The notes beneath the pieces were generated by a model. That model did not search any database. It was given only the letters and a program-made list of their open reading frames with translations, and was not told where the DNA came from. A DNA stretch of 64,000 bases from positions 117,452 through 181,451 of the forward strand of contig NZ_FNNZ01000011.1 in NCBI RefSeq assembly GCF_900106925.1. The letters are read 5' to 3'. Positions 48,983 to 58,336 of this stretch are shown here, piece after piece (within the stretch, counting starts at the first letter, position 1; every line of letters begins with the position of its first letter). The position numbers were made by a program, and so were the translations under genes. This DNA is from Thiocapsa roseopersicina. Lineage in GTDB: Bacteria > Pseudomonadota > Gammaproteobacteria > Chromatiales > Chromatiaceae.

Positions 48983-50338
48983 ATGTCAGTCAAAACAATC
49001 GGGATCGTCGGCGGCGGTATTGGTGGACTGGGTGCGGCCTGGCTGCTGGATTCGCGTTACGAGGTAACCCTGCTCGAGCGCAATGCGTACGTCGGTGGTC
49101 ACAGCAATACGCTCGAGGTCCCGGATCCGCGCGGGGCCTTTCCGGTCGATACCGGATTCATGGTCTTCAATCGGCGTAACTATCCGTTGTTGACCGCGAT
49201 GTTCAAGCATCTGGATGTTGCGACCTATCCGACCAGTATGTCGTTCGCGGCCAGCCTGGAGGGCGGGCGTATCGAGTACGGCGGGGACAGTCTGAATACG
49301 CTGTTCGGGGCGCGCTCGAATCTGTTTGATTGGCGCTTTCTGTGGATGGTCAAGGAGATTCTGCAGTTCAACGCAGCGGCGAAGAACTTCATCAACTCCA
49401 ACCCCGGCGATACCCTGACGGTCGGGGATTTCCTGCAGCGCGGTCGTTACTCGGAGCGGTTCGCCAACCACTACTTGCTCCCCATGGCGGCGGCCATCTG
49501 GTCCTGCCCCACCGAAGACATGCGCGACTTTCCCTTCCTGAGTTTTGCCCGATTCTTCGCCAACCACGGTCTGCTCGATCTAGTCGATCGCCCGGATTGG
49601 GAGACGGTGCGCGGCGGCAGTCGTGCCTATGTGCAGGCGATCCTGGCGCGCTTGCGGGGGCGCTGTCTGGCCGACACCCCGGTCAAGCGGGTGCGGCGTC
49701 TCGAGCAGGGTGTCGAGGTCGAGACCGCGGCCGGCGAGCGTTTGCGCTTCGATGCGGTCGTGATGGGGTGCCATGCCGACGAGGCGCTCTCTTTGATCGA
49801 GTCCCCGACGCCGGTCGAGCGCGACATCCTGGGCGACTTCCGGTATCAGACCAATCAGGTCTTTTTGCACACCGACACCGCGCTGATGCCGAAACGCCGC
49901 CGGGTCTGGTCGTCGTGGAACTATATTCAGCAGCCGGGGGAGGGGGCCGATCGTCCGGTGACGGTGACCTACTGGATGAACAGCCTTCAGGATCTGCCGC
50001 CCGGTCGCGATGTCTTCGTCAGTCTGAATCCGCGTGTCCCGCCGCACAGCGAGTCGATTCTCGCCGAGATGACCTACGAGCATCCCATGTTCGACGCAAG
50101 CGCCACCGATGCTCAGCAGCGTATCGGCGAGATCCAGGGCCGCGACCGAATCTGGTTCAGCGGGGCTTATCTGGGATACGGATTCCACGAGGACGGCCTG
50201 TGTGCCGCGGTGGATGTGGCGCGCGGGCTCGATGTCCGTCCGCCCTGGGACACGGCTGCGCCCTCGACCGCACCCGAGATCGGGGAGGGTGCCGGCACCG
50301 GGACTGCCCGGAACAGAATGTCGGCGGTGCCCTCGTGA
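48983..50338 (+). CDS. FAD-dependent oxidoreductase (amine-oxidase-like)
   Basis: 451 residues with the dinucleotide motif IGIVGGGIGGLGAAWLL at residues 5-20, LERNAYVGGHSNT, FPVDTGFMVFNRRNYP and the C-terminal FAD-contact region RIWFSGAYLGYGFHEDG. This family is regularly encoded with DUF1365 and a cyclopropane-synthase-like methyltransferase. In Rhodobacter, equivalents belong to the singlet-oxygen (RpoE-ChrR) response and fatty-acid modification, but no rpoE/chrR pair is here. GGAAGGA precedes the ATG. Its stop overlaps the next start by GTGA. Confidence 0.9.
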   Translation: MSVKTIGIVGGGIGGLGAAWLLDSRYEVTLLERNAYVGGHSNTLEVPDPRGAFPVDTGFMVFNRRNYPLLTAMFKHLDVATYPTSMSFAASLEGGRIEYGGDSLNTLFGARSNLFDWRFLWMVKEILQFNAAAKNFINSNPGDTLTVGDFLQRGRYSERFANHYLLPMAAAIWSCPTEDMRDFPFLSFARFFANHGLLDLVDRPDWETVRGGSRAYVQAILARLRGRCLADTPVKRVRRLEQGVEVETAAGERLRFDAVVMGCHADEALSLIESPTPVERDILGDFRYQTNQVFLHTDTALMPKRRRVWSSWNYIQQPGEGADRPVTVTYWMNSLQDLPPGRDVFVSLNPRVPPHSESILAEMTYEHPMFDASATDAQQRIGEIQGRDRIWFSGAYLGYGFHEDGLCAAVDVARGLDVRPPWDTAAPSTAPEIGEGAGTGTARNRMSAVPS

Positions 50339-51102
50339 GCACCGTCGCCGGTCGAATTATCTTCGGCGATGTCATGCATCGGCGGCTCTTTCCGGTGCGC
50401 TATCGCTTCGTCTATCGCGTTTTCAGCATGTTGCTGGATGTCGAGCGGGTCGATGAAGTCGCGCGCGACTGCCGCTGGTTCTCGTACAACCGCTTCAACC
50501 TCTTCTCGTTCCACGATCGCGACCACGGTCCGCGCGACGGTCGTGGGCTCAAGCCCTGGCTGCTCGAGCAACTGCGCGCCTGCGGGCAGGAGATGGAGAT
50601 CGCCCGTATCGAGCTGCAGTGTTTCCCGCGTGTGCTCGGATTCGTCTTCAATCCGCTGAGTGTCTGGACCTGTTTCGATCGTTCGGACAGGCCGGTTGCG
50701 GTGCTGTGCGAGGTCAACAACACCTTCGGCGAGGCCCACAGCTATCTGTTGCACGAGAAGGGTGCGCCGATGGACTGGCCGATCCGTCACGCGCATCGCA
50801 AGGACTTCCACGTCTCGCCCTTCGTCGACATGAACGCCGACTATCACTTCCGGTTTACCCGGCAAGGCGATCGGCACGCGATCGTGATCCGCGAATATCA
50901 GGACGGATCCTTGATGTTGGTGGCCGTCCAGAAGGGGATCGCAGAGACGATCACGGACGCCAAGCTGCTGCGCGCCGCCTTCGCCTATCCCTTCCTGACG
51001 CTGAAGGTCGTTCTGATGATCCATTGGCAGGCTTTGAAGATCTGGCTCAAAGGCGGGCGCTACCATTCCAAGCCGGCTCCGCCCCTAGAAGAGGTGTCCT
51101 GA
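50335..51102 (+). CDS. DUF1365 protein
   Basis: 255 residues, GTG start overlapping the oxidoreductase stop (GTGA). DUF1365 features are IIFGDVMHRRLFPVRYRFVYRVF, FSYNRFNLFSFHDRDHG, FPRVLGFVFNPLSVW and VNNTFGEAHSYLL, with HWQALKIWLKGGRYH near the C-terminus. Function is unproven; the constant link to the oxidoreductase and the Cfa-like methyltransferase indicates a role in membrane fatty-acid modification. Its stop overlaps the next start by one base (TGATG). Confidence 0.9.
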   Translation: MSTVAGRIIFGDVMHRRLFPVRYRFVYRVFSMLLDVERVDEVARDCRWFSYNRFNLFSFHDRDHGPRDGRGLKPWLLEQLRACGQEMEIARIELQCFPRVLGFVFNPLSVWTCFDRSDRPVAVLCEVNNTFGEAHSYLLHEKGAPMDWPIRHAHRKDFHVSPFVDMNADYHFRFTRQGDRHAIVIREYQDGSLMLVAVQKGIAETITDAKLLRAAFAYPFLTLKVVLMIHWQALKIWLKGGRYHSKPAPPLEEVS

Positions 51103-52328
51103 TGTCCGCAGAGGAGTTGATCCAAGAACCCCTGTCCCGCCGATCGAGCTGGTCGAGCCGCCTGATCGGCGGGTTTTGCCGGCACCTCGCATTCGGCCAG
51201 CTTCTGGTGCGTTTTCCCGACGGGAGCGCGACCCTGCACCGCGGCCGATTCCTGGGCGCGAGAGGTGTCATGGAGGTGCAGTCGCCGTTCAAGATGGCGG
51301 GTCGGCTGCTCACCCGCGGCGAGGTGGGATTCGGCGAATCCTACGTGGAAGGGCATTGGACGACGCCCGACCTCGCCGCGTTGCTCGAGGTCCTCTACGA
51401 CAACATGGAGCATCTGGGCGTGGGGCCGCGCGGGATGCGTTGGTCGCGGCTGTGGGATCGGTTGAGCCATCGGCTGCGCGAGAATCACCCCATCAACAGT
51501 CGTCGCAACATTGCCCACCACTATGACCTGGGCAACGACTTCTACCGGCGCTGGCTCGATCCGAGTATGACCTACTCGTCCGCGCTCTTTGCCGACCCGG
51601 CGCGGGACAGTCTGGAATCGGCCCAGGAGCGTAAATATCTGCGCTTGCTCGATGCGCTGGACGCCAAGCCCGGCGAGCATATCCTGGAGATCGGCTGCGG
51701 TTGGGGCGGTTTCGCGGAGCTGGCTGCACGGCGCGGCCTGCGCGTGACCGGCGTGACCCTCTCGCGCGAGCAGCTCGCCTATGCGCGCGAGCGCGTCGAG
51801 GCCGCCGGTCTTGCCGATCGCGTCGACCTTCGGCTTCAGGATTATCGCGACGTCGAGGGTCGCTTCGACCACGCGGTCTCGATCGAGATGATGGAGGCGG
51901 TGGGCGAGGCCTTCTGGCCGACCTACTACCAGGCGTTGCGGCGGCTGGTGCGGCCGGGTGGTCGAATCGCCCTGCAGGTCATCACCATCAACGAGGACGA
52001 TTTCCCCGTCTATCGCAAGCAACCGGATTTCGTGCAGCTCTACATCTTCCCGGGCGGGATGCTGCCCACACCCGAGCGCATGACACGCGAGGCGCAGGAT
52101 GCGGATCTACTGATTCGCGAGACCGCGTGGTTCGGCCTCGACTATGCCGAAACCCTGCGACGTTGGCGTCTCGCCTTCCACGCGGTGGACCGCGAGGTGG
52201 CTCGGCTCGGATACGATGCGCGTTTCCGCCGGATGTGGGACTACTACCTGGCCTATTGCGAGACCGGCTTCAAGACGGGCTGCATCGATCTGACCCAAAC
52301 CATCCTCGAGGTCCCGCAACGCGGCTGA
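51102..52328 (+). CDS. Cyclopropane-fatty-acyl-phospholipid synthase-like methyltransferase
   Basis: 408 residues: an N-terminal lipid-binding part (KMAGRLLTRGEVGFGESYVEG) and a C-terminal SAM-dependent domain with HHYDLGNDFYRRWLDPSMTYS, the SAM loop ILEIGCGWGGFAELAARRG near residue 200, SIEMMEAVGEAFWPTYY and YIFPGGMLPT. It probably methylates unsaturated acyl chains in phospholipids. It is the third gene of the tightly coupled oxidoreductase-DUF1365-Cfa operon. Whether the product is a cyclopropane, methylated or furan fatty acid is not decided by sequence. Confidence 0.93.
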   Translation: MSAEELIQEPLSRRSSWSSRLIGGFCRHLAFGQLLVRFPDGSATLHRGRFLGARGVMEVQSPFKMAGRLLTRGEVGFGESYVEGHWTTPDLAALLEVLYDNMEHLGVGPRGMRWSRLWDRLSHRLRENHPINSRRNIAHHYDLGNDFYRRWLDPSMTYSSALFADPARDSLESAQERKYLRLLDALDAKPGEHILEIGCGWGGFAELAARRGLRVTGVTLSREQLAYARERVEAAGLADRVDLRLQDYRDVEGRFDHAVSIEMMEAVGEAFWPTYYQALRRLVRPGGRIALQVITINEDDFPVYRKQPDFVQLYIFPGGMLPTPERMTREAQDADLLIRETAWFGLDYAETLRRWRLAFHAVDREVARLGYDARFRRMWDYYLAYCETGFKTGCIDLTQTILEVPQRG

Positions 52329-52456
52329 GGCCGGTCGCGTGGCGCAGCTGGCGTGCAGTCGAGCGAGTCCCGCGCCCTTGCCCGCGGCGAGGCGTCGGAC
52401 TGCGCCGGGCGATTCCATCCGAACCTTCCGTAGAATCGACGCGCAATGGAAACCGC

Positions 52457-53725
52457 ATGAGCGAGATCGTCCTCATCAACGTCTCGGGCGAGGATCGTCC
52501 GGGCATCACCGCAGCCTTGACCGCAATCCTGGCACGGTATCGGGTGCCGATATTGGATATCGGCCAGTCGACCATCCACAACGCCTTGGCGCTCGGTCTT
52601 CTGGTCGAGCTTCCGGCCGACAGCGCATCCTGCCCGGTGTTTCGCGATCTGCTGTTCACCGCCCACGGCATGGGGCTGGATCTTCGATTTACGCCGATCG
52701 ATCCCGACGCCTACGAAGACTGGGTCACCGAGCAGGGGCAGCCGCGGCATATCCTCACCCTGCTGGGTCGCGAGATCGATTCGGAGCACATCGCGCGGGT
52801 GTCGGCCGTGGTCGCCGAATACGGTCTGAACGTCGATCGGATCTCGCGGTTGACGGGCCGTCTCTCGCGGCGTGTGCCGGAGCGCCATCCGCTCGCCTGT
52901 GTCGAGCTTTCGCTCCGCGGCGCGGTTGCGGATCTCTCCGAGCTGCACGCGAGTTTGCTTGCGCTCGGACAGATCCTGGATGTGGACGTCGCGGTGCAGG
53001 AGGACGACATCTTTCGACGCAACCGACGTCTGGTCTGTTTCGACATGGACTCGACCCTGATCCAAACCGAGGTGATCGACGAGCTGGCCGCGGCAGCCGG
53101 TGTCGGGCCCGAGGTCGCGGCCATCACCGAGGCCGCGATGCGCGGCGAGCTCGACTTCAAGGAGAGTTTCCGCCGCCGTATCGCGCTGCTCGAAGGGCTC
53201 GACGAGTCGGTGCTCGGCGAGATCGCTGAGCGCCTGCCCATCACCGAGGGCGCCGATCGGCTCATTGCGAGCCTCAAGCAGCTCGGCTATCGCATCGCTA
53301 TCCTCTCGGGCGGCTTTACCTATTTTGCCGAGCACCTGAAGCGTCGCTTCGGGATCGACGACGTCTATGCCAATACACTGGAGTTTCGCGACGGCAAGCT
53401 GACCGGCACGGTCTCGAGCGAGATCATCGACGGGGCACGCAAGGCCGAGCTGCTGCGCGAGATTGCGGCCCGTGAAGGGATTCGCCTGGAGCAGGTCATC
53501 GCCGTGGGCGACGGTGCGAACGATCTGCCGATGCTTGCGATCGCGGGCCTCGGGATCGCCTTTCATGCCAAGCCGATCGTGACCCAGCAAGCGCGTCACG
53601 CCATCGCAAACGTCGGGCTCGACGGGATCCTCTATCTGCTCGGGATGCGCGACCGCGACCTCGAGCGGCTCGCCAGAGGGGCGCCGCCTCGGCGCGAGGA
53701 TGATCTCTCGGCGGCTTCCGTGTAG
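52457..53725 (+). CDS. serB: Phosphoserine phosphatase with tandem ACT domains
   Basis: 422 residues, about 100 longer than E. coli SerB because two ACT domains precede the HAD domain: ACT1 about 3-80 (LINVSGEDRPGITAALTAIL) and ACT2 about 97-170 (HILTLLGREIDSEHIARVSA). The HAD catalytic core has CFDMDSTLIQTEVIDELA (Asp nucleophile near residue 196), AILSGGFTYFAEHL and GDGANDLPMLAIAGLGIAFHAKP. It dephosphorylates phosphoserine in serine synthesis; the ACT pair suggests amino-acid feedback, as in the mycobacterial SerB2 layout. Confidence 0.95.
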   Translation: MSEIVLINVSGEDRPGITAALTAILARYRVPILDIGQSTIHNALALGLLVELPADSASCPVFRDLLFTAHGMGLDLRFTPIDPDAYEDWVTEQGQPRHILTLLGREIDSEHIARVSAVVAEYGLNVDRISRLTGRLSRRVPERHPLACVELSLRGAVADLSELHASLLALGQILDVDVAVQEDDIFRRNRRLVCFDMDSTLIQTEVIDELAAAAGVGPEVAAITEAAMRGELDFKESFRRRIALLEGLDESVLGEIAERLPITEGADRLIASLKQLGYRIAILSGGFTYFAEHLKRRFGIDDVYANTLEFRDGKLTGTVSSEIIDGARKAELLREIAAREGIRLEQVIAVGDGANDLPMLAIAGLGIAFHAKPIVTQQARHAIANVGLDGILYLLGMRDRDLERLARGAPPRREDDLSAASV

Positions 53726-53774
53726 CCGACCGCACGCCTGAGTCGTCCTGTCCTGTCGTATCGGCCGCTCGGCG

Positions 53775-56639
53775 CTATGTCGGCAGTCGGTCGTTGTCGG
53801 ATTCGGCCGCCTCGGAGCCGGGACGAATGAATCCCGCCGCCAGGTGCCTTTCGATGGCCTTTGCCTCCATTGGAGGCGCGAACCAAATCCCCTGCCCGCA
53901 CCGACAGCCCATCGCCGCCAAGCGCTCCGCCTGCTTGCGGGTTTCGACACCCTCGGCCACCGTGTCGAGCTTGAGTGCATGCGCGACGGCAAGCAACGCC
54001 TGAACGGTTTCGACGGCTTCGGGGTTGTCGTCGAGCTCGCGGACGAATTGTCGGTCGATCTTGAGCGTGCTGACCGCGGAGCGACGCAGATAGGTCAAGG
54101 ACGAGAAGCCCGTGCCGAAGTCATCGAGAACGAGCCGAACGCCGAGGTCGCGGAGCACGGCAATCTGGGTTCGATAATGCTCGCCGTATTCCATCATCGC
54201 GGTCTCGGTGAGCTCGAGCTCGAGCCGAGCGGGGTCGAGACCCGTCTCCTGGGCCGTCGCGAGCACATCATCGGCGAGACAGCCGGCGCGGACCTGCTGA
54301 GGCGAGACATTGATGCTGACCCGACCGAAAGCGAGACCTCGGTCATGCCAGCCTTGCGCCTCGCGTGCGGCGGTGCTCAGCACCCAGCTGCCGAGGATAT
54401 GGAAGAGTCCGCGGCGCTCGGCGAGATGCACGAAATCGCCCGGCGGCAGGAGCCCTTCCACCGGATGTTGCCAGCGCACCAGGGCTTCGACGGCCGTGAT
54501 TCGCCCGCTCGCGAGCTCGACCTGCGGCTGGTAGTGCAGGAAGAGCTCGCCGCTGCGCACGGCCTTGTCGATCCGATCCGTCAGTGCGGCATCGCGGCGG
54601 ACCTGCCGTGTCATGGCGTCGGTGTGGAATGCGTAGCTGCCGCGTCCGTTGTTCTTGGCCTTGTAGAGGGCGACATCGGCACGGCCGAGGAGGGTCTCCA
54701 GGTCGATATCCGGCTTGGGGACGAAGACGACGCCGACGCTCGCCCCGCAGTTGATGGCATGGCCGTCGATCGAATAAGGCCGAGCCAGATGCTCGACGAT
54801 CTTTGCGGCCAGGGTGGCTGCATCGGAGATACTTTGTGCATCCGGTTGAATCACGGCGAACTCGTCGCCGCCGAATCGCGCGATCGTGTCCATACCGCGA
54901 ACGAGGGCCGACAGGCGCTGGGCGACCTCCTTCAAGAGCAGATCGCCCACGGGATGACCCAGGGTGTCGTTGACCTCCTTGAAACGGTCCAGATCGAGAA
55001 AATGCAATGCAAAGCCCTTATCGGCGCGCCGGACCGAGGTCAGTCGCTTGGCGAGCTGACTCTTGAACAGGGCGCGATTGGGCAGTCCGGTGAGGCTGTC
55101 GTAGTAGGCGAGTCGCAGGATCTGCTCCTCGCTGCGTTTGCGCTCGGTAATATCGTGGAAGGTGACGACGACACCCATCGCGGAGTCACCGACGCGGATC
55201 GGTGTTGCGCGATACTCGACGGGAAACGCCGTGCCGTCGCGTCGCTGCAGGACCTCGTCGCTGACTACGATGTCTTTGCCGGTATGCATCACCGAGAGCA
55301 TGCGGCAGGCGGTTGCGTCGCGGTCGCCTTCTTCGGGATCGTCATGGGTGACGGCGGGACAGGGTTTGCCGACCAGGTCGTTGGGGTCGTAACCCAACAG
55401 GCGTGCGCCGGTGGGGTTGATGAAAGTGGTCACGCCTTCGGGGTCGAGCCCGAACACCCCTTCCCCGGTCGACTCCAGCAGGAGCCGTGCGCGTTCCTCG
55501 GCGGCGATGCGTGCCGCGCGATCGCGCGCTTGCTGCAAGGCGACTGCCACGAGAGCGGCGCCTTGAGCGATATAAATCAGCTGTTCCGCGTCGGGTTTGC
55601 CGGGCGTTCGCGAATAGATATCGAAGGCCCCCAAGATATCCCCGCCGGCATCGCGAATCGGCTCGGACCAGAAGGCGCGGACGCCGGTTTCCTCCGTGAT
55701 CCCTGCCAGCGATTGCCAATACGGGTGATAGAGGACGTCCGCGACCACCAGAGACTCGCCGATCGGGTAAGGGGCCGCCCCATTCGGCGGCTCGTCCGTC
55801 AGGCGGTCGATCGCCTCGACGAGTCGATCCGGAAGACTCGGGGCCGTACCGACGCGCAGACGGTGGGTTGCGTTGTCCATCAGCATAATCGAGCACATGA
55901 GGCTCTGGTCGAGCGCCTCGATCGATGCGGCGATCGCGTCGAGCGCCTCCTGCACGGGAGCGCCGTCCGCGATCAACTCCATGATGCGAATGCGGCTTTC
56001 CTGGAGCATCCAGGCACGTCGGGTCTCGGTGACATCGCGCACGGTGCCCGTCATCGACACCGGACGGCCGTGCTTGCGGGTCAGCGTCGCGCGCTCGTGG
56101 AGGTAGCGCACCTGGCCGTCGGGAAGCAGGATCCTGTGCTCGCAGTCGTAATCCCTGATCCCTGCGATGGCCGCCCGAACCGCGTGCTCGACGCGTGTGC
56201 GGTCCTCCGGGTGAACGAAGTCGAGGAAGCCTTTGTAGGTGCCCGGGAAGCTTTCGGGCGGCACGCCGAAGATGCGATAGACCTCGGCAGACCACTCGAG
56301 CCGGTCGTTCTCGGCATCCCACTCCCAGGTTCCGAGATGCCCCAGCTGTTGTGTCTCTTCGACGAGGCGCTCGCTACGAGCCAAGCGATCTTCGAGGCCG
56401 GCGTGCGCCGCTTGCGCCTGTGCGGCGATGTCGTGTCGGAGCCGGCGTTCACGCCAAGCTGCACCGGCGGCGACTGCAGCTAAAAGGGCCAGTGTGCCGG
56501 CCGTGCCTGCCCCGACGGAAGCGGACCAGGACACCGCGGGCTCGGCTGCGGTGACCAACGTCGGGATCCATAAGAGCGGTAACCATCCCCATCGGGTCGA
56601 AGGGGGCGAAGCGATCGTTGGCTTTGGCCTCATGTCCAT
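53775..56639 (-). CDS. PAS-GAF-PAS-GGDEF-EAL cyclic-di-GMP protein
   Basis: About 954 residues. Two N-terminal hydrophobic segments (LPLLWIPTLVTAA; GTLALLAAVAAGAAW) are followed by PAS (TWEWDAENDRLEWSAEVYRIFG), GAF (SIEALDQSLMCSIMLMD...), a second PAS (LLLESTGEGVFGLDPEG), GGDEF and EAL domains. The cyclase motif ARFGGDEFAV is intact, and RGMD five residues before it matches the RxxD inhibitory site. The EAL motif AVEALVRW, ELTETAMM and DDFGTGFSSL also look intact, so both activities are possible. The start is 56639 or 56633; neither has a clear ribosome site. Confidence 0.9.
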   Translation of the reverse strand: MDMRPKPTIASPPSTRWGWLPLLWIPTLVTAAEPAVSWSASVGAGTAGTLALLAAVAAGAAWRERRLRHDIAAQAQAAHAGLEDRLARSERLVEETQQLGHLGTWEWDAENDRLEWSAEVYRIFGVPPESFPGTYKGFLDFVHPEDRTRVEHAVRAAIAGIRDYDCEHRILLPDGQVRYLHERATLTRKHGRPVSMTGTVRDVTETRRAWMLQESRIRIMELIADGAPVQEALDAIAASIEALDQSLMCSIMLMDNATHRLRVGTAPSLPDRLVEAIDRLTDEPPNGAAPYPIGESLVVADVLYHPYWQSLAGITEETGVRAFWSEPIRDAGGDILGAFDIYSRTPGKPDAEQLIYIAQGAALVAVALQQARDRAARIAAEERARLLLESTGEGVFGLDPEGVTTFINPTGARLLGYDPNDLVGKPCPAVTHDDPEEGDRDATACRMLSVMHTGKDIVVSDEVLQRRDGTAFPVEYRATPIRVGDSAMGVVVTFHDITERKRSEEQILRLAYYDSLTGLPNRALFKSQLAKRLTSVRRADKGFALHFLDLDRFKEVNDTLGHPVGDLLLKEVAQRLSALVRGMDTIARFGGDEFAVIQPDAQSISDAATLAAKIVEHLARPYSIDGHAINCGASVGVVFVPKPDIDLETLLGRADVALYKAKNNGRGSYAFHTDAMTRQVRRDAALTDRIDKAVRSGELFLHYQPQVELASGRITAVEALVRWQHPVEGLLPPGDFVHLAERRGLFHILGSWVLSTAAREAQGWHDRGLAFGRVSINVSPQQVRAGCLADDVLATAQETGLDPARLELELTETAMMEYGEHYRTQIAVLRDLGVRLVLDDFGTGFSSLTYLRRSAVSTLKIDRQFVRELDDNPEAVETVQALLAVAHALKLDTVAEGVETRKQAERLAAMGCRCGQGIWFAPPMEAKAIERHLAAGFIRPGSEAAESDNDRLPT

Positions 56640-56835
56640 TCGGGCATCTAAGGTTGAATGTTGTTGTCGGGGCGTGATTCCCGCACGGCTCGCAGTTTCC
56701 ATGAGCCTGCTCGGTACCGGCTTCGTGAATCCTCGCAGTGTCGAGCTGCAACCGGAGTATCCGCATCCGTCGCCTGATGGGATAATGCCGGCCCGACCGT
56801 CAACACCGCAATGGCCCATCGCCGGAGATCCGCAG

Positions 56836-58158
56836 ATGCCCGACCTCGACCGGACCTACCGGATCGGCCCGATCCACTTGGCGCCGTCCATCCTGCCTCG
56901 AAACGGCTGGACCTTTTTGGCCGCTGCGTTTTTCTCGATCGGGTTGATGATCTTCATCTCCATCGGACAGACTTACATCCTCAACGAGCATCTGGGGGTT
57001 CCGGAGTCCAAGCAGGGCGCGATCAGCGGCAACCTTGTGTTCCTCACCGAGATCGTCACCCTGTTGCTGTTTCTGCCGGCCGGCGTCCTCATGGACCGGA
57101 TCGGTCGCCGAGGGGTCTACGCGGCGGGGTTTCTGGTCCTGGCCCTGACCTATGTCCTCTATCCGCTCGCGGAATCGGTCGAGGCGCTTTATGTCTACCG
57201 GATCCTTTACGCGATCGGCGTGGTCGCGGTCGCGGGCGGGTTGTCCACCGTCCTTGCCGATTATCCGGCAGAACGCTCGCGCGGCAAGTTGGTGGCCATC
57301 GTCGGTGTCATGAGCGGCTTGGGTGTCGTGCTCATCAGTCAGGGCCTCGGCGCCATGCCGAAGGTTTTCACCGGCGCGGGCTTCGACGGCGTCACCGCGG
57401 GCAGGTTGACCCATTTTATCGTCGCGGGTCTTGCGGTCGCGGTTGCCCTGTTGCTCCTCTGGGGACTCAAGCCGGGCCTGCCGGTGCGTCTCCAGGATCG
57501 TCCGAGCGTGCGCGAGCTTTTGGTCGGTGGTTTCGCGCATGGGCGCAATCCGCGCATCCTCCTGGCCTATTCGTCCGCATTCATCGCACGCGGCGACCAA
57601 TCGGTCAACGCGATCTTTCTCGTCCTCTGGGGCACCCTCGCGGCCAAGGCGGCAGGCATGGAGTCCGCCTCGGCGGTGATGAGCGGAACCCTGATCTTCG
57701 TGATGGCGCAGATCTCGGCACTCGTCTGGGCGCCGGTTCTCGGCCCGCTGCTCGATCGGATCGACAGGGTCACGGGACTCGCGATTTGCATGGCACTGGC
57801 GGCGCTGGGCAATCTGAGTCTGTTGGCGCTCGAGGATCCGCTCTCGTCCTACGGTCCGGTCTTTTTTATCCTGCTCGGGATCGGGCAGATCAGTGTCTAC
57901 CTCGGCGGCCAATCATTGATCGGACAGGAAGCTCCGGCCGGGCAGCGGGGCTCGGTGCTCGGTGCCTTCAACGTCGCCGGCGCGATCGGTATTCTCTTGA
58001 TTACGCCGATTGGTGGGTATCTGTTCGATCGGGTCGATCCGCGCGCACCCTTCTACGTCGTGGGCGCGATCAATGTCCTGCTTGTATTTGCGAGCATCTA
58101 TGTTCGGTTGAGGCACTCGCCGGAATCGGCAAGCGTAAGCGCTTCGGAGCGGGTCTAG
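56836..58158 (+). CDS. MFS transporter
   Basis: 440-residue major facilitator protein with about 12 membrane segments. It shows the loop 2-3 motif AGVLMDRIGRRGVYAAGF, LVAIVGVMSGLGVVLISQG, GPLLDRIDRVTGLAICMALAA and APFYVVGAINVLLVFASIYVRL. A GGAGATCC ribosome site precedes the ATG at 56836. It is divergent from the GGDEF/EAL gene. The substrate is not predictable from the sequence. Confidence 0.9.
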   Translation: MPDLDRTYRIGPIHLAPSILPRNGWTFLAAAFFSIGLMIFISIGQTYILNEHLGVPESKQGAISGNLVFLTEIVTLLLFLPAGVLMDRIGRRGVYAAGFLVLALTYVLYPLAESVEALYVYRILYAIGVVAVAGGLSTVLADYPAERSRGKLVAIVGVMSGLGVVLISQGLGAMPKVFTGAGFDGVTAGRLTHFIVAGLAVAVALLLLWGLKPGLPVRLQDRPSVRELLVGGFAHGRNPRILLAYSSAFIARGDQSVNAIFLVLWGTLAAKAAGMESASAVMSGTLIFVMAQISALVWAPVLGPLLDRIDRVTGLAICMALAALGNLSLLALEDPLSSYGPVFFILLGIGQISVYLGGQSLIGQEAPAGQRGSVLGAFNVAGAIGILLITPIGGYLFDRVDPRAPFYVVGAINVLLVFASIYVRLRHSPESASVSASERV

Positions 58159-58207
58159 CTGCCCTCCTGCGTCGATCTATACGCCTGGGGCAGAGGAGCA
58201 GTAGAAA

Positions 58208-58231
58208 CAAAAAAGCCGGCTTGAGCCGGCT
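58208..58231 (-). terminator. Intrinsic terminator after tRNA-Pro
   Basis: AGCCGGC-TCAA-GCCGGCT stem on the minus strand followed by TTTTTTG, 19 nt after the tRNA. Confidence 0.85.
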
Positions 58232-58249
58232 GATGTGTAGCGGGAATTT

Positions 58250-58326
58250 TGGTCGGGGTGACTGGATTCGAACCAGCGACTTCTGCCTCCCGAAGACAGC
58301 GCTCTACCAAGCTGAGCTACACCCCG
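58250..58326 (-). tRNA. tRNA-Pro (anticodon CGG)
   Basis: 77 nt with encoded CCA. Acceptor CGGGGTG pairs with CACCCCG; the D-arm is GCTC...GAGC; the anticodon arm CTGTC-TTCGGGA-GGCAG presents CGG; the T-arm is GCTGG-TTCGAAT-CCAGT (with a G-U/T mismatch). The loop TTCGGGA is identical to that of the E. coli CGG proline tRNA. It lies just downstream of ispB on the same strand. Confidence 0.95.
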
Positions 58327-58336
58327 AAATAGTCCA

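Noticed and set aside
53844..56483. 879-codon plus-strand frame opposite the GGDEF/EAL gene
   Set aside because: The opposite strand has complete PAS, GGDEF and EAL motifs; this one has none.
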